In this document: positions 8,504 through 16,983 of the stretch, piece by piece
Layout of the letters: each line of letters begins with the position of its first letter
Position numbering within the stretch: position 1 is the stretch's first letter
DNA from: Streptomyces flaveolus
Lineage (GTDB): Bacteria; Actinomycetota; Actinomycetes; Streptomycetales; Streptomycetaceae
Reading direction: 5' to 3'
Assembly: GCF_014648815.1 (NCBI RefSeq)
Contig: NZ_BMRV01000002.1
Coordinates: forward strand, 372,001 to 436,000
Length of the DNA: 64,000 nt
Made by a program: the position numbers and the translations under genes
Notes under the pieces: generated by a model
Database searches by the model: none
Told to the model about the DNA's origin: nothing
Seen by the model: only the letters and a program-made list of their open reading frames with translations

Positions 8504-9442
8504 TCAGCCGCGGACCGTCCGCACGGGAAGGTCCTCCATCGCCTCCCGCAGCGCCGCCGCCAGCTCCTCGTACTCGGCGGCGCGGGCCGCGCCCGTGCGC
8601 ATGGCGAGGGCGATGCGCCTGGTGGGGGCCGGGTCGGCGAAGGAGCCGGTGAGCAGCTGGGTGGAGCGGGACGTCTCCACGCGGACCGCCGTGCGCGGCA
8701 GCAGTGTCACGCCGAGGCCACCCGCCACCAGCTGCACCAGCGTCGACAGGCCCGCCGCCGTCGTGGTCGCGGGGACGTCCGCGCGGCCGGCCTCCCGGCA
8801 GATGTCGAGGGCCTGGTCGCGCAGGCAGTGCCCCTCGTCGAGCAGCAGCAGGTTCAACTCGCGCAGCACGCCGCGCTCGATGCCCTCCCGGCCGCCGAGC
8901 CGGTGGTCGAGCGGGGTGACCAGCACGAAGTCCTCGTCGAAGAGCGGGAGTTCGGTGACGCCGGGGACACCGAGCGGCACCGCCAGCAACAGCAGATCGA
9001 GGCGGCCGGACCCGAGGCCGTCCAGCAGGCTCGCCGTCTGCTCCTCGTGGACCTGGAGATCGAGGTCGGGGTAACGGTCGTGGACCAGCCGCAGGACCGT
9101 CGGGAGCAGATACGGCGCCACCGTCGGGATGACGCCGAGCCGCAGCGCCCCGGTGAACGGCGCGCGTACCGCCTCCGCCTCCTCCAGCAGCGCCCCGACC
9201 TCCGCCAGGACCGCCTTCGTCCGCACCGCGAGCCGTTCCCCCGCCGGTGAGAGCAGCACCTTGCGCGTCGTACGCTCCAGGAGGGTGACACCGAGTGCCT
9301 CCTCCAGGGCCGAGACGGCGCCGGAGAGCGCCGGCTGGCTCATGCCGATCGCGGCGGCGGCATCGCGGAAGTGCAGATGCTCGGCGACCGCAGCGAAGGC
9401 CCGCAGCTGGGCGAGGCTGGGCTGCCTCTTCTTACCGGTCAC
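8504..9442 (-). CDS. oxyR: OxyR, LysR-type peroxide sensor
   Basis: 312 residues from the GTG at 9442, chosen because AGGAGGT-like bases (GGAGGT) sit eight bases upstream; earlier in-frame starts lie inside ahpC. The N-terminal LysR helix-turn-helix is SLAQLRAFAAVAEHLHFRDA...GMSQPALSGAVSALEE. The effector domain carries GHCLRDQALDIC, which holds the two redox cysteines of the OxyR family that form the H2O2-induced disulphide. It is divergent from ahpC-ahpD, the classical OxyR target in streptomycetes, so it should activate ahpCD under peroxide stress. Confidence 0.95.
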   Translation of the reverse strand: MTGKKRQPSLAQLRAFAAVAEHLHFRDAAAAIGMSQPALSGAVSALEEALGVTLLERTTRKVLLSPAGERLAVRTKAVLAEVGALLEEAEAVRAPFTGALRLGVIPTVAPYLLPTVLRLVHDRYPDLDLQVHEEQTASLLDGLGSGRLDLLLLAVPLGVPGVTELPLFDEDFVLVTPLDHRLGGREGIERGVLRELNLLLLDEGHCLRDQALDICREAGRADVPATTTAAGLSTLVQLVAGGLGVTLLPRTAVRVETSRSTQLLTGSFADPAPTRRIALAMRTGAARAAEYEELAAALREAMEDLPVRTVRG

Positions 9443-9575
9443 TAATAGCCACCTCCGATCAACTCGACCGAGTGTAGCTATTTCACTAATCAATGCACTG
9501 TGTGCCAACATCAATAACGTCCAACCCATGGGAAACACTCGCAAAACGGGTGTTTCTTCGCTGCAAGGAGAGCGC
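9443..9575. promoter_or_regulatory. oxyR-ahpC divergent promoter region
   Basis: The 133-base intergenic region must hold both promoters and the OxyR site. It is more A+T-rich than its surroundings and contains an interrupted dyad CTCG-AC-CGAG near 9463-9472 and several T-N11-A arrangements usable by LysR proteins. An AAGGAG ribosome-binding site (9565-9570) precedes the ahpC GTG. The exact OxyR footprint cannot be fixed by eye. Confidence 0.6.
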
Positions 9576-10130
9576 GTGCTCACTGTCGGTGACAAGTTCC
9601 CCGAGTTCGATCTGACCGCCTGCGTCTCGCTGGAGAAGGGCAAGGAGTTCCAGCAGATCAACCACAAGACCTACGAGGGTCAGTGGAAGGTCATCTTCGC
9701 GTGGCCCAAGGACTTCACCTTCGTGTGCCCGACCGAGATCGCCGCCTTCGGCAAGCTGAACGACGAGTTCGCCGACCGTGACGCCCAGGTCCTCGGCTTC
9801 TCCGGCGACTCCGAGTTCGTCCACCACGCCTGGCGCAAGGACCACCCGGACCTGACCGACCTGCCGTTCCCGATGATGGCGGACTCCAAGCACGAGCTGA
9901 TGCGCGACCTCGGCATCGAGGGCGAGGACGGCTTCGCCAAGCGCGCCGTGTTCATCGTGGACCAGAACAACGAGATCCAGTTCACCATGGTGACCGCCGG
10001 CTCGGTCGGCCGTAACCCCAAGGAGGTCCTGCGGGTCCTCGACGCGCTGCAGACCGACGAGCTCTGCCCGTGCAACTGGAGCAAGGGCGACGAGACCCTC
10101 GACCCGGTCGCGCTGCTGGCCGGGGAGTGA
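9576..10130 (+). CDS. ahpC: Alkyl hydroperoxide reductase AhpC (2-Cys peroxiredoxin)
   Basis: 184 residues from the GTG that follows AAGGAG. The peroxidatic cysteine is in FTFVCPTEIAAFG (about residue 49) and the C-terminal cysteines in ELCPCNWSKGDE. The length and CxC-like tail match actinobacterial AhpC proteins that are recharged by AhpD rather than AhpF. It reduces H2O2, organic peroxides and peroxynitrite in the cytoplasm. Six bases separate it from ahpD, so both are one transcript. Confidence 0.97.
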   Translation: MLTVGDKFPEFDLTACVSLEKGKEFQQINHKTYEGQWKVIFAWPKDFTFVCPTEIAAFGKLNDEFADRDAQVLGFSGDSEFVHHAWRKDHPDLTDLPFPMMADSKHELMRDLGIEGEDGFAKRAVFIVDQNNEIQFTMVTAGSVGRNPKEVLRVLDALQTDELCPCNWSKGDETLDPVALLAGE

Positions 10131-10136
10131 TCTGAC

Positions 10137-10670
10137 ATGTCCCTCGACTCCCTGAAGTCCGCCATACCGGACTACGCCAAGGACCTGAAGCTCAACCTGG
10201 GCTCGGTCATCGGCAACTCCGACCTCCCGGCGCAGCAGCTGTGGGGCACCGTGCTGGCGACCGCCATCGCCTCGCGTTCCCCGATCGTGCTGCGCGAGCT
10301 GGAGCCGGAGGCGAAGGCGAACCTCACGCCGGAGGCGTACACGGCCGCCAAGTCGGCCGCCGCCATCATGGCGATGAACAACGTCTTCTACCGCACCCGG
10401 CACCTGCTGTCGGACCACGAGTACGGCACCCTGCGCGCCGGTCTGCGGATGAACGTCATCGGCAACCCGGGCGTCGACAAGGTCGACTTCGAGCTGTGGT
10501 CCTTCGCGGTGTCCGCGATCAACGGCTGCGGCATGTGCCTGGACTCGCACGAGCAGGTGCTGCGCAAGGCCGGCATCGACCGCGAGGTCATCCAGGAGGC
10601 CTTCAAGATCGCCGCGGTGATCGAGGCCGTCGGCGCCACGCTGGACGCCGAGGCGGTTCTCGCCCAGTAG
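10137..10670 (+). CDS. ahpD: Alkylhydroperoxidase AhpD
   Basis: 177 residues. The AhpD core has the catalytic [12 protein letters not shown] (CxxC with downstream His), the thiol pair that reduces AhpC. It links AhpC to lipoamide/dihydrolipoamide-type donors in actinobacteria, the organisms lacking AhpF. The ATG is six bases after the ahpC stop with GGGGAG overlapping the end of ahpC. A near-perfect terminator hairpin follows. Confidence 0.97.
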   Translation: MSLDSLKSAIPDYAKDLKLNLGSVIGNSDLPAQQLWGTVLATAIASRSPIVLRELEPEAKANLTPEAYTAAKSAAAIMAMNNVFYRTRHLLSDHEYGTLRAGLRMNVIGNPGVDKVDFELWSFAVSAINGCGMCLDSHEQVLRKAGIDREVIQEAFKIAAVIEAVGATLDAEAVLAQ

Positions 10671-10690
10671 TCCCGCCGTACCCGGCGAAA

Positions 10691-10725
10691 AGGGCCCCGC
10701 TCACCGTCCTGGTGAGCGGGGCCCT
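10691..10725. terminator. Strong ahpCD terminator
   Basis: A perfect 15-bp stem (10691-10705 with 10711-10725, arm starting AGGGCCCCGC) with a 5-base loop, preceded by GAAA and ending CTT. It sits between ahpD (+) and the convergent permease gene (-) and can act in both directions. Confidence 0.88.
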
Positions 10726-10733
10726 TCGCGTCG

Positions 10734-12128
10734 CTAGGCCGGGGGCGCCTCCGGTGACGGCTCGGCCTCGGCGGCGGGCTCCGGCCGCGGTTCCGCCGCC
10801 GGGGACGCGTCCGTCGACGTCGCGCCGCGCGGCCTGGGCGCCTGCCGCACGGCGGCCTCGCGGGAGTAGGCCCGCAGATAGCCCACGACGGTGTTCGTCA
10901 CCGCGACCAGCGGTACGGCGACCACCGCGCCGCCGATGCCGGCCACCATGCCGCCGGCGGCCACCGACAGCACCACGGCCAGCGGATGGACCCGCACCGC
11001 GCGCCCGAGGATGAACGGCTGCAGGATGTGGCCCTCGATCTGCTGCACCACCAGCACGACGACGAGCGTCATGACCGCCGCGAACATGCCCTGCGTCACC
11101 AGCGCCACGACGACCGCGAGGGCGCCCGACACCACGGCGCCGACGAGCGGGATGAAGGCGAACAGGAAGATGAACACGGCCAGCGGCACGGCCATCGGCA
11201 CGTCGAGGAAGTAGATGCCGAGGCCGATGAAGATGGCGTCGATCAGCGCGACCACGACCGTGCCGCGCACATACGCGGTCAGCGTCCGCCAGGCGCGCGG
11301 ACCGGCACCGGCGACGCCCGGCCGGGCCGCGGCCGGCACCAGCTTCAGCGTCCACTGCCAGATGCGCTTGCCGTCGTAGAGGAGGAACAGCGTCGAGAAG
11401 GCGGCCAGCAGGATGCCGGTGAGTGCCTCGACGACGACCGTGACGCCCTCCAGTCCTGCGGAGGTTATCTGGTCGGTGTTGGCCCCCACCGCGTCGCGCA
11501 GGTTCTTGGCGATCTCGTTGATCTGCTTGTCGGTGACGTGGAAGGGGCTGTTCAGCAGCCAGTTCCGCAGTTCGTCGATGCCGTCCTGGACCTGGTCGGA
11601 GAGGTTGTCGATGTTCTCCATGACCTGCCAGGTGACGAACCAGCCGATCAGGCCCATCACCACGAAGCCGAGGATGGCGGTCAGCGCCGTGGCCGGCCCA
11701 CGGGGCACCCCGCGCCGCCGCAGCCACGCCACCGAGGGCTGGAGCAGGGCCGTGATCAGCAGCGCGGCCACGAACGCCAGCACCACCAGCTGTACGGCGC
11801 TGATCACCTTCATCAGCACCCAGAGGGTGCCCGCGAGGACCAGCAGCCGCCATCCGGCTTCCGCCGCGACCCGCATGCCCCACGGCACCGCCTGCGCGGG
11901 GTCGGGCCGTTCCCGGAGAACCGGCGTGTGGTCCACGAGCGTGTGCCCGTGCCCGGCGGACCCGTGGTCCGCGTCCGGCGAGGACACGTGGTCCGGGGCG
12001 TGCCCCGGTACGGCGTCGTGGGCTTCGGGGTCCTCCCCCTCCGCCTCGGCACGACGCTGGTCCAACTGCCTGCTCATCCGGGTCAGTCCGGCGCCGAGCC
12101 GGTCCAGCCACCCTGGCACTCGCGACAT
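10734..12128 (-). CDS. AI-2E family (PerM/YdiK-type) membrane permease
   Basis: 464 residues from the ATG at 12128 (MSRVPGW); an in-frame start 11 codons earlier has no better ribosome-binding site. A polar Asp/Glu/His-rich N-terminal tail of about 80 residues precedes paired membrane helices (WRLLVLAGTLWVLMKVI and VLAFVAALLITALLQP), a middle soluble part, and a C-terminal block of 4-5 helices with GAVVSGALAVVVALVTQG. This is the AI-2E transporter/UPF0118 family. Some members export AI-2 and others are Na+/H+ antiporters, so the substrate is unknown. The C-terminal tail is Pro/Glu/Ala-rich. Confidence 0.9.
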   Translation of the reverse strand: MSRVPGWLDRLGAGLTRMSRQLDQRRAEAEGEDPEAHDAVPGHAPDHVSSPDADHGSAGHGHTLVDHTPVLRERPDPAQAVPWGMRVAAEAGWRLLVLAGTLWVLMKVISAVQLVVLAFVAALLITALLQPSVAWLRRRGVPRGPATALTAILGFVVMGLIGWFVTWQVMENIDNLSDQVQDGIDELRNWLLNSPFHVTDKQINEIAKNLRDAVGANTDQITSAGLEGVTVVVEALTGILLAAFSTLFLLYDGKRIWQWTLKLVPAAARPGVAGAGPRAWRTLTAYVRGTVVVALIDAIFIGLGIYFLDVPMAVPLAVFIFLFAFIPLVGAVVSGALAVVVALVTQGMFAAVMTLVVVLVVQQIEGHILQPFILGRAVRVHPLAVVLSVAAGGMVAGIGGAVVAVPLVAVTNTVVGYLRAYSREAAVRQAPRPRGATSTDASPAAEPRPEPAAEAEPSPEAPPA

Positions 12129-12208
12129 GATCCGTCCTCTTCCCCCGTCTCTCCCCACCACTCCCCCCTGGAGTCGTTCCGGTCCGACCGTACATGGCGG
12201 GAGCGCGA

Positions 12209-12239
12209 AAGCCCCTCACCGTAGGACGGCGAGGGGCTT
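12209..12239 (-). terminator. Terminator downstream of the SLT gene
   Basis: The stem AAGCCCCTC (12209-12217) pairs with GAGGGGCTT (12231-12239), extended by an inner CCGT/ACGG stem around an AGG loop. It lies 35 bases past the stop of the minus-strand SLT gene and before the next minus-strand gene start. Confidence 0.75.
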
Positions 12240-12273
12240 CGCGAGGTTGAGCGGTGGTCCGTGCCGGGCCGGC

Positions 12274-12969
12274 TCAGTACCAGTGGTTGTTCTGCCAGAA
12301 CGCCCAGGCGTCGCACGGGCTGCCGTAGCGGCTGTCCATGTAGTTGAGGCCCCACTTGATCTGGGTGGCCGGGTTCGTCTGCCAGTCGGAGCCCACCGAG
12401 GACATCTTGGACCCGGGCAGGGCCTGGAAGAGGCCGTAGGCGCCCGAGGACGCGTTGACGGCCTGGTAGTTCCAGCTGGACTCGTGGTCCACGATGTTGC
12501 TGAAGCACTGCCACTGGCCGCTGGGCACCATCTGCCGTGCCATCGCCTGGATCTGGCTGACGCTGTAGGAGCTCTGGACGGCGAAGGTCGTGGACTCGCG
12601 CTCGGCGTCGCGGCTGGCGGCTTCCTGCTCCGCCTCGCGCTTCTTGGCCTCCTCGGCCGCCTTCTTCGCCTTCTCCTGCTTGGCGACGGCGGTTTCGGCG
12701 GCTGCCTTGCGGGCCGCCTCCTCGGCGTCCTTCTTGGCGCTCGCGTCCGCGGCGATGGCCTGTACGTCGGCCTGCTGCGTCAGGGACGCGGTCTGCACCT
12801 GCGCCTGCTCGCCCATGGGGATGTCCGCGAGCAGCGTCGTGCCTGCTGCCGTCGCCTCCGCGTCGTGGTTCTGCGCGGTGCTGCCCGAGGCAACGCCGAC
12901 GACGCTTCCGACTGCGGTGACCGCCGTGGCCGAGGCCACTGCGAATCCCCGGACCGAGATCCGGCTCAC
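12274..12969 (-). CDS. Secreted SLT-domain lysozyme-like transglycosylase
   Basis: 231 residues from the GTG at 12969, chosen because GGAAGG lies six bases upstream. A signal peptide (VSRISVRGF, then an Ala/Val/Gly-rich core, cut near GSTAQ) is followed by a long Ala/Glu/Lys/Arg coiled coil (about residues 60-125). The C-terminal lysozyme-like domain has VDHESSWNYQ with the catalytic glutamate, GAYGLFQALPGSKM and NPATQIKWGLNYM. It should cleave peptidoglycan glycan strands at the cell surface. Streptomycete cell-wall hydrolases of this kind often have c-di-AMP (ydaO) riboswitches. The 5' leader here is long and structured, but I do not recognise that riboswitch in it. Confidence 0.9.
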   Translation of the reverse strand: MSRISVRGFAVASATAVTAVGSVVGVASGSTAQNHDAEATAAGTTLLADIPMGEQAQVQTASLTQQADVQAIAADASAKKDAEEAARKAAAETAVAKQEKAKKAAEEAKKREAEQEAASRDAERESTTFAVQSSYSVSQIQAMARQMVPSGQWQCFSNIVDHESSWNYQAVNASSGAYGLFQALPGSKMSSVGSDWQTNPATQIKWGLNYMDSRYGSPCDAWAFWQNNHWY

Positions 12970-13387
12970 ACGGTTTCCTTCCAGCATCGCCCGCTTCGGT
13001 GACCCTCGCGGACGCAATCGTGCCCCTGGCACTGGCCTCCCCAACTACGGGTCACGGGAGGCACGGGCCCGGTGGACAACTCCCTCGACGGGAGCGCCGC
13101 GTGGTGCTCGGGCGGCATACGACGCTGCTATGGAGTTGGCCTGGTGCTTCTGTGGTGCCGTACCGCTGGGGGTACAGATGTGTCGTATGCGGGGCCTGAC
13201 AGGAATGAGACTCTGCCGTAACCCGACGGGGTGAGGCAATTCTGTGTTGCGTGTGAAAGCTCACATCCCGTTTGGGCCTGGGGATTTCGAGAAACCTCCA
13301 CGCGCGACGACGCCGCCCGGCTAGGCTCTTGGCCTTTCCGGACGGCGTCGACCGTCGGGGCAACAGACCCTTGTCGGGTCGCAGTTC
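12970..13387 (-). promoter_or_regulatory. Long intergenic leader region between PhoH and SLT genes
   Basis: 418 bases with no convincing gene on either strand. It holds the hairpin described at 13115-13190, presumably the SLT promoter, and the 3' end region of the PhoH gene. There is no clear -10/-35 pair that I would assign. Confidence 0.6.
13115..13190 (-). promoter_or_regulatory. Nested inverted repeats: candidate structured leader RNA
   Basis: Nine-base arms GCATACGAC (13115-13123) and GTCGTATGC (13182-13190) are perfect inverted repeats 58 bases apart. Inside is a second hairpin GTACC (13160-13164) / GGTAC (13171-13175). In minus-strand transcripts this sits about 145-220 nucleotides before the SLT start, a usual place for a riboswitch or attenuator. 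No known class is recognised. Confidence 0.4.
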
Positions 13388-14713
13388 TCAGATGTGCCCG
13401 TCCTCCAGCATTTCGGTCACTAGCGCCGCGATCTGGGACCTCTCGGACCGCGTCAGCGTGACGTGGGCGAAGAGCGGATGGCCCTTCAGCTTCTCGACGA
13501 CGGCGACCACTCCGTCGTACCGCCCCACCCGCAGGTTGTCCCGCTGCGCCACGTCGTGGGTCAGCACGACCCGCGAGTTGGCGCCGATCCGGGACAGGAC
13601 GGTCAGCAGGACGTTCCGCTCCAGCGACTGGGCCTCGTCCACGATCACGAACGCGTCGTGCAGCGAGCGGCCGCGGATGTGGGTGAGCGGCAGGACCTCC
13701 AGCATGCCGCGGGCGGTGACCTCCTCGATGACCTCACGGCTGGTGACCGCCGACAGCGTGTCGAAGACGGCCTGCGCCCAGGGGCTCATCTTCTCCGCCT
13801 CGGAGCCGGGCAGATAGCCGAGCTCCTGCCCGCCGACCGCGTACAGCGGACGGAAGACCATCACCTTCTGGTGCTGCCGGCGTTCGAGCACGGCCTCCAG
13901 TCCCGCGCACAGAGCCAGCGCCGACTTGCCGGTGCCGGCCCGGCCGCCCATGGACACGATGCCGACGTCCGGGTCGAGCAGCAGGTCGAGCGCGATCCGC
14001 TGCTCGGCGCTGCGGCCCTTGATGCCGAACGCCTCCCGGTCGCCGCGCACCAGCCGGACGCTGCCGTCGGGCGTGACGCGGCCGAGCGCCTTGCCGCGCT
14101 CCGACTGGATGGTCAGCCCCGTGTGGACGGGCAGCTCGGCGGCCTCGGGGACGTAGACCCGGCCCTCCTCGAAGAGCACGTCCACCTGTTCACCCGGCAG
14201 GGTGAGTTCGGACATGCCGGTCCAGCCGGAGGCGTCCGTGATGGCGAGCTCGGCGCGGTACTCCTCGGCGAGCAGGCCGACGGAGGACGCCTTGATCCTG
14301 AGCGGGAGGTCCTTCGACACGACGGTGACGTCGAACCCCTCGGCCTGCAGATTGCGGGCGACCGCGAGGATGCGGGAGTCGTTGTCCCCCAGGCGGTAGC
14401 CGGTGGGCAGCACGCTGGGGTCCGAGTGGTTGAGCTCGACACGCACGGTGCCGCCGAGATCCCCGATCGGGATGGGGGCGTCGAGGCGACCGTGCCGCAC
14501 GCGGAACTCGTCGAGCAGGCGCAGGGCCTGCCGGGCGAAGTAGCCGAGTTCGGGATGGTGCCGCTTGGCCTCCAGCTCCGTCACCACGACGATCGGGAGC
14601 ACGACCTCGTGCTCGTCGAAGCGGTTCAGGGCGTTGGGGTCGGCCAGCAGGACGCTGGTGTCGAGAACGTAGGTGCGCCGATCTGGCTTGTGGCGCTTTG
14701 TGCTGGTCACCAC
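13388..14713 (-). CDS. PIN-PhoH protein (PhoH2-type RNase/helicase)
   Basis: 441 residues. The N-terminal PIN domain ([35 protein letters not shown]) carries the acidic residues of a Mg-dependent ribonuclease. It is fused to a C-terminal PhoH P-loop ATPase ([12 protein letters not shown]alker [12 protein letters not shown]alker B). PhoH2 proteins unwind and cut RNA; in mycobacteria the gene follows a small antitoxin-like ORF, but none is evident here. The start could be either of two adjacent GTG codons (14713 or 14710). Confidence 0.92.
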   Translation of the reverse strand: MVTSTKRHKPDRRTYVLDTSVLLADPNALNRFDEHEVVLPIVVVTELEAKRHHPELGYFARQALRLLDEFRVRHGRLDAPIPIGDLGGTVRVELNHSDPSVLPTGYRLGDNDSRILAVARNLQAEGFDVTVVSKDLPLRIKASSVGLLAEEYRAELAITDASGWTGMSELTLPGEQVDVLFEEGRVYVPEAAELPVHTGLTIQSERGKALGRVTPDGSVRLVRGDREAFGIKGRSAEQRIALDLLLDPDVGIVSMGGRAGTGKSALALCAGLEAVLERRQHQKVMVFRPLYAVGGQELGYLPGSEAEKMSPWAQAVFDTLSAVTSREVIEEVTARGMLEVLPLTHIRGRSLHDAFVIVDEAQSLERNVLLTVLSRIGANSRVVLTHDVAQRDNLRVGRYDGVVAVVEKLKGHPLFAHVTLTRSERSQIAALVTEMLEDGHI

Positions 14714-15683
14714 GGAAGGACGTACCCCCTCGGAAGAGGTCGGGGAGCGACGGAGTGGATGCTGGGCCGGGAGGGCGGGAGCGAGCCGGCCGGTCGTCGG
14801 CCGCCCTGCACGGGCGCGGACCGCGAACCGGCCCTCCGCCGCTTCTTCCGCGCCGTGACCGCACGGTAGGGCTGGTGCAAAGGGCCTCCCGGGCGTACGG
14901 CTCTGTGCCGTCCGCTGAGATCCGATGCCCGTGGTTCGGGCGTCGACCTGCTTGCCTTATGCCCTCGAACGAGCTCCGCCATGCAACGACGCAGGACGAC
15001 GCACCGGTGAACTCCTCATGACGGGCGCCCCACGAGGGCACTCGGGCGGGTCGGGGTGCGGGCCCCTGGGACCGGGCGGCGCCGAGGGCAGAAAAAACGG
15101 GCCGGTCCGTGGGGGGGGAGACGGACCGGCCCGAGGGGGGGTTTCCACCATAACCCTTCGTAAGTGATGCTGCGTGCATCGGCGTGCCACAACTACTCTC
15201 CGGAATCGTCCGGCGACGCCCGGGTGCTCACGGAATCGCCTATTCCGCCCTGAATCATGGCCAAAACGCGGCCACTCACACGGAATTCACAGGGAAACGG
15301 GTGACAGGAGTGGCGACACGGAGGCTCGAATGCGCGCCAGGTCCGGTACGGCGAAGCGCCCCCGCATCCCTCCACCGGGTGACACCACCGGCGAACGCCC
15401 GCTTGACCGGGCACCGCGCAGCCCCCTCCACTGCGCGGTGCCACACGCGCAGCTTTGCTCACGCGAATTACCTGCTTCGAATTTACGTGATCACGGCGGA
15501 CGGTTTCGACCCGTGCGGGGCGCCGGTGGATAACGATGTGGAAACCCTGTGAGGATCGCGGGACGATTCCGCACGCTCCCTCCGGAGCACGGACATTTGC
15601 GAAGGTAGGTCGCTTACGCCCGGAACATTCCACCCGACCGGGCGCGTATCTCGGCCTTTGCGGACAGTTTCCGACCCAGTGGG
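14714..15683. other. Gene-poor gap of ~970 bases
   Basis: No open frame here has a convincing start, codon pattern or recognisable product. It contains a strong hairpin (15099-15132), a G9-type tract at 15111-15118 and a G7 tract at about 15134-15140. A 20-codon frame at 14959-15021 and two overlapping ~120-codon frames at 15174-15552 lack family features. The stretch from about 15160 is more A+T-rich and may hold promoters. Confidence 0.6.
15099..15132. terminator. Strong hairpin in gene-poor gap
   Basis: A perfect 12-bp stem GGGCCGGTCCGT (15099-15110) with ACGGACCGGCCC (15121-15132) around a G-rich 10-base loop, preceded by AAAAAAC. It looks like an intrinsic terminator; read on the minus strand it is followed by GTTTTTT. 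The transcript it ends is not obvious. Confidence 0.65.
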
Positions 15684-16102
15684 GTGCTCACGTCCCTTCA
15701 TGACGAAGACCGCGATATCACCTGGGCCGCGGCGAGCGCACGGCGGCTCGAACGACAGTTCCTGGCCATGTCCGCCCGAACGGGCACACCGGTCGCCGAC
15801 GTGGTCCGTACGCGATCGCCGCGCAGCCGCGCGAGCTGCTGTTCCCCGGGGCCGCCTCCGAGCGGGCGCCGGCGGGCGGCCAGGCGGGCAACTTCCCCGT
15901 GCCGCTGGTGGACGGAGTGGTGGCGGGCGCCTGGCACCAGCGGCGCCGGGGGCGGCGCACCACGGTGACGGTGGAACCGCTGGGGCGTCCGACGGCGCGG
16001 CAGCAGCGGGAGCCGGCGGCGCAGGCGGCCCGGGTCGGGGACGTGCTGGAGGCCGAGGCGGAGCTGGTGGTGGGCGAGGTGACGGTGGGCCCCCACGCCT
16101 GA
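15684..16102 (+). pseudogene. Winged-helix DNA-binding (AlkZ/HTH_42-like) gene with internal deletion and frameshift
   Basis: Two pieces of one family lie in different frames. From 15684 the frame reads ITWAAASARRLERQFL then TPVADVVR, which resembles the first ~40 residues of winged-helix DNA-binding (DUF1006/AlkZ-related) proteins. From about 15803 another frame reads YAIAAQPRELLFPG, VPLVDGVVAGAWHQRR and ends GEVTVGPHA, the usual C-terminus of the same family. Full proteins have about 350-400 residues, so some 200-250 central codons are missing and the frame has changed. Recognition is from memory of family patterns, not alignment. Confidence 0.6.
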
Positions 16103-16123
16103 GCCCCGGTGCCCGTCCCCGGC

Positions 16124-16915
16124 CTACGGGCTCGGTTTGCGGGCCTCGAAGAGGTGGCGTGCGCTGTGGGCCACGAAGGGCCCCTCGGCCTCGATGCGGT
16201 CGTGCAGTTCGCGGAGGCGGGGCCGGTACTCCTCGACGGTGAAGCCGGGGACCATCCACACGACCTTGCGCAGGAAGTGGACGACGGCGCCGATGTCGTG
16301 GAACTCCATCCGCAGCCGCTCCGCCCGCACGTCGACGATCTCCAGCCCGGCGGCCTCCGCGTCGGCACGCTCACGGTCGGGGTGGCGGTGGTGGTGGTTC
16401 TCCTCGGGCAGGGGGCCGAGGAAGAACTCGATGAGCTCGAAGACGCTCGCGGGGCCGACGTGCTGGGCGAAGTACGTGCCGCCGGGCAGCAGCACGCGCG
16501 CGATCTCGTCCCAGTGCGGCCGGACGGGATGCCGGCTGACGACGAGGTCGAAGACCCCGTCCCCGAACGGGAACGGCGCGTCGTCGGGCGAGGCGACCAC
16601 CGGGACGCCGCGCGGGCGGAGCAGTTCGGTGGCCTTGGCGACGTTCGGCGCCCATCCCTCGGTGGCGACGACGAGCGGGGGCCGGTGCGGGGCGGCGACA
16701 CCGAGGGCGATGTCCAGGACCTCGCCGCCGCCGGTCTGCACGTCCAGCACGGCGGTGGCCCCGGCCAGCCGCCCGCCCATCGAGCGCGCGTATCCCCAGG
16801 ACGGCCGTTCCTCGGTCGCCCGCCCCTCGAACCAGGAGAAGTCCCACCCTTCGGTGGGGACGGCGTCGCCTTCGGCCACGAGGTCGTCGAAGGAGCGGGA
16901 GGAGGCGGGGGCCAT
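16124..16915 (-). CDS. SAM-dependent class I methyltransferase
   Basis: 263 residues. After a polar start (WDFSWFEGRATEERPSWGYA), the Rossmann SAM motif is AVLDVQTGGGEVL (motif I with GGG). PLVVATEGWAPNVAKA is post-I, DGVFDLVVSRH is motif II (Asp/Phe-rich) and VLLPGGTYFAQHVG is motif III. This is the Methyltransf_11/25 type found singly in many streptomycetes; the substrate is unknown. It may be cotranscribed with the LLM oxidoreductase 68 bases upstream. Confidence 0.88.
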   Translation of the reverse strand: MAPASSRSFDDLVAEGDAVPTEGWDFSWFEGRATEERPSWGYARSMGGRLAGATAVLDVQTGGGEVLDIALGVAAPHRPPLVVATEGWAPNVAKATELLRPRGVPVVASPDDAPFPFGDGVFDLVVSRHPVRPHWDEIARVLLPGGTYFAQHVGPASVFELIEFFLGPLPEENHHHRHPDRERADAEAAGLEIVDVRAERLRMEFHDIGAVVHFLRKVVWMVPGFTVEEYRPRLRELHDRIEAEGPFVAHSARHLFEARKPSP

Positions 16916-16983
16916 GGGACGGTCGATCCGATCTGTGTCTGTGGTCTTCGCGGGAGTACTGGTGGTGGTCGACGGCTGGGGCG

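Noticed and set aside
12970..13260. c-di-AMP (ydaO/yuaA) riboswitch upstream of the SLT gene
   Set aside because: Expected by gene type, but the conserved GGGTGAA and CCCGTCAGCTAACC-like blocks were not found on the transcribed strand.
14959..15021. 20-codon frame (MPSNELRH start) before the gap hairpin
   Set aside because: Too short and without a ribosome-binding site; could be a leader peptide but cannot be supported.
15174..15552. Two overlapping ~120-codon plus-strand frames in the gene-poor gap
   Set aside because: No ribosome-binding site, no family pattern, codon third positions not biased like neighbours.
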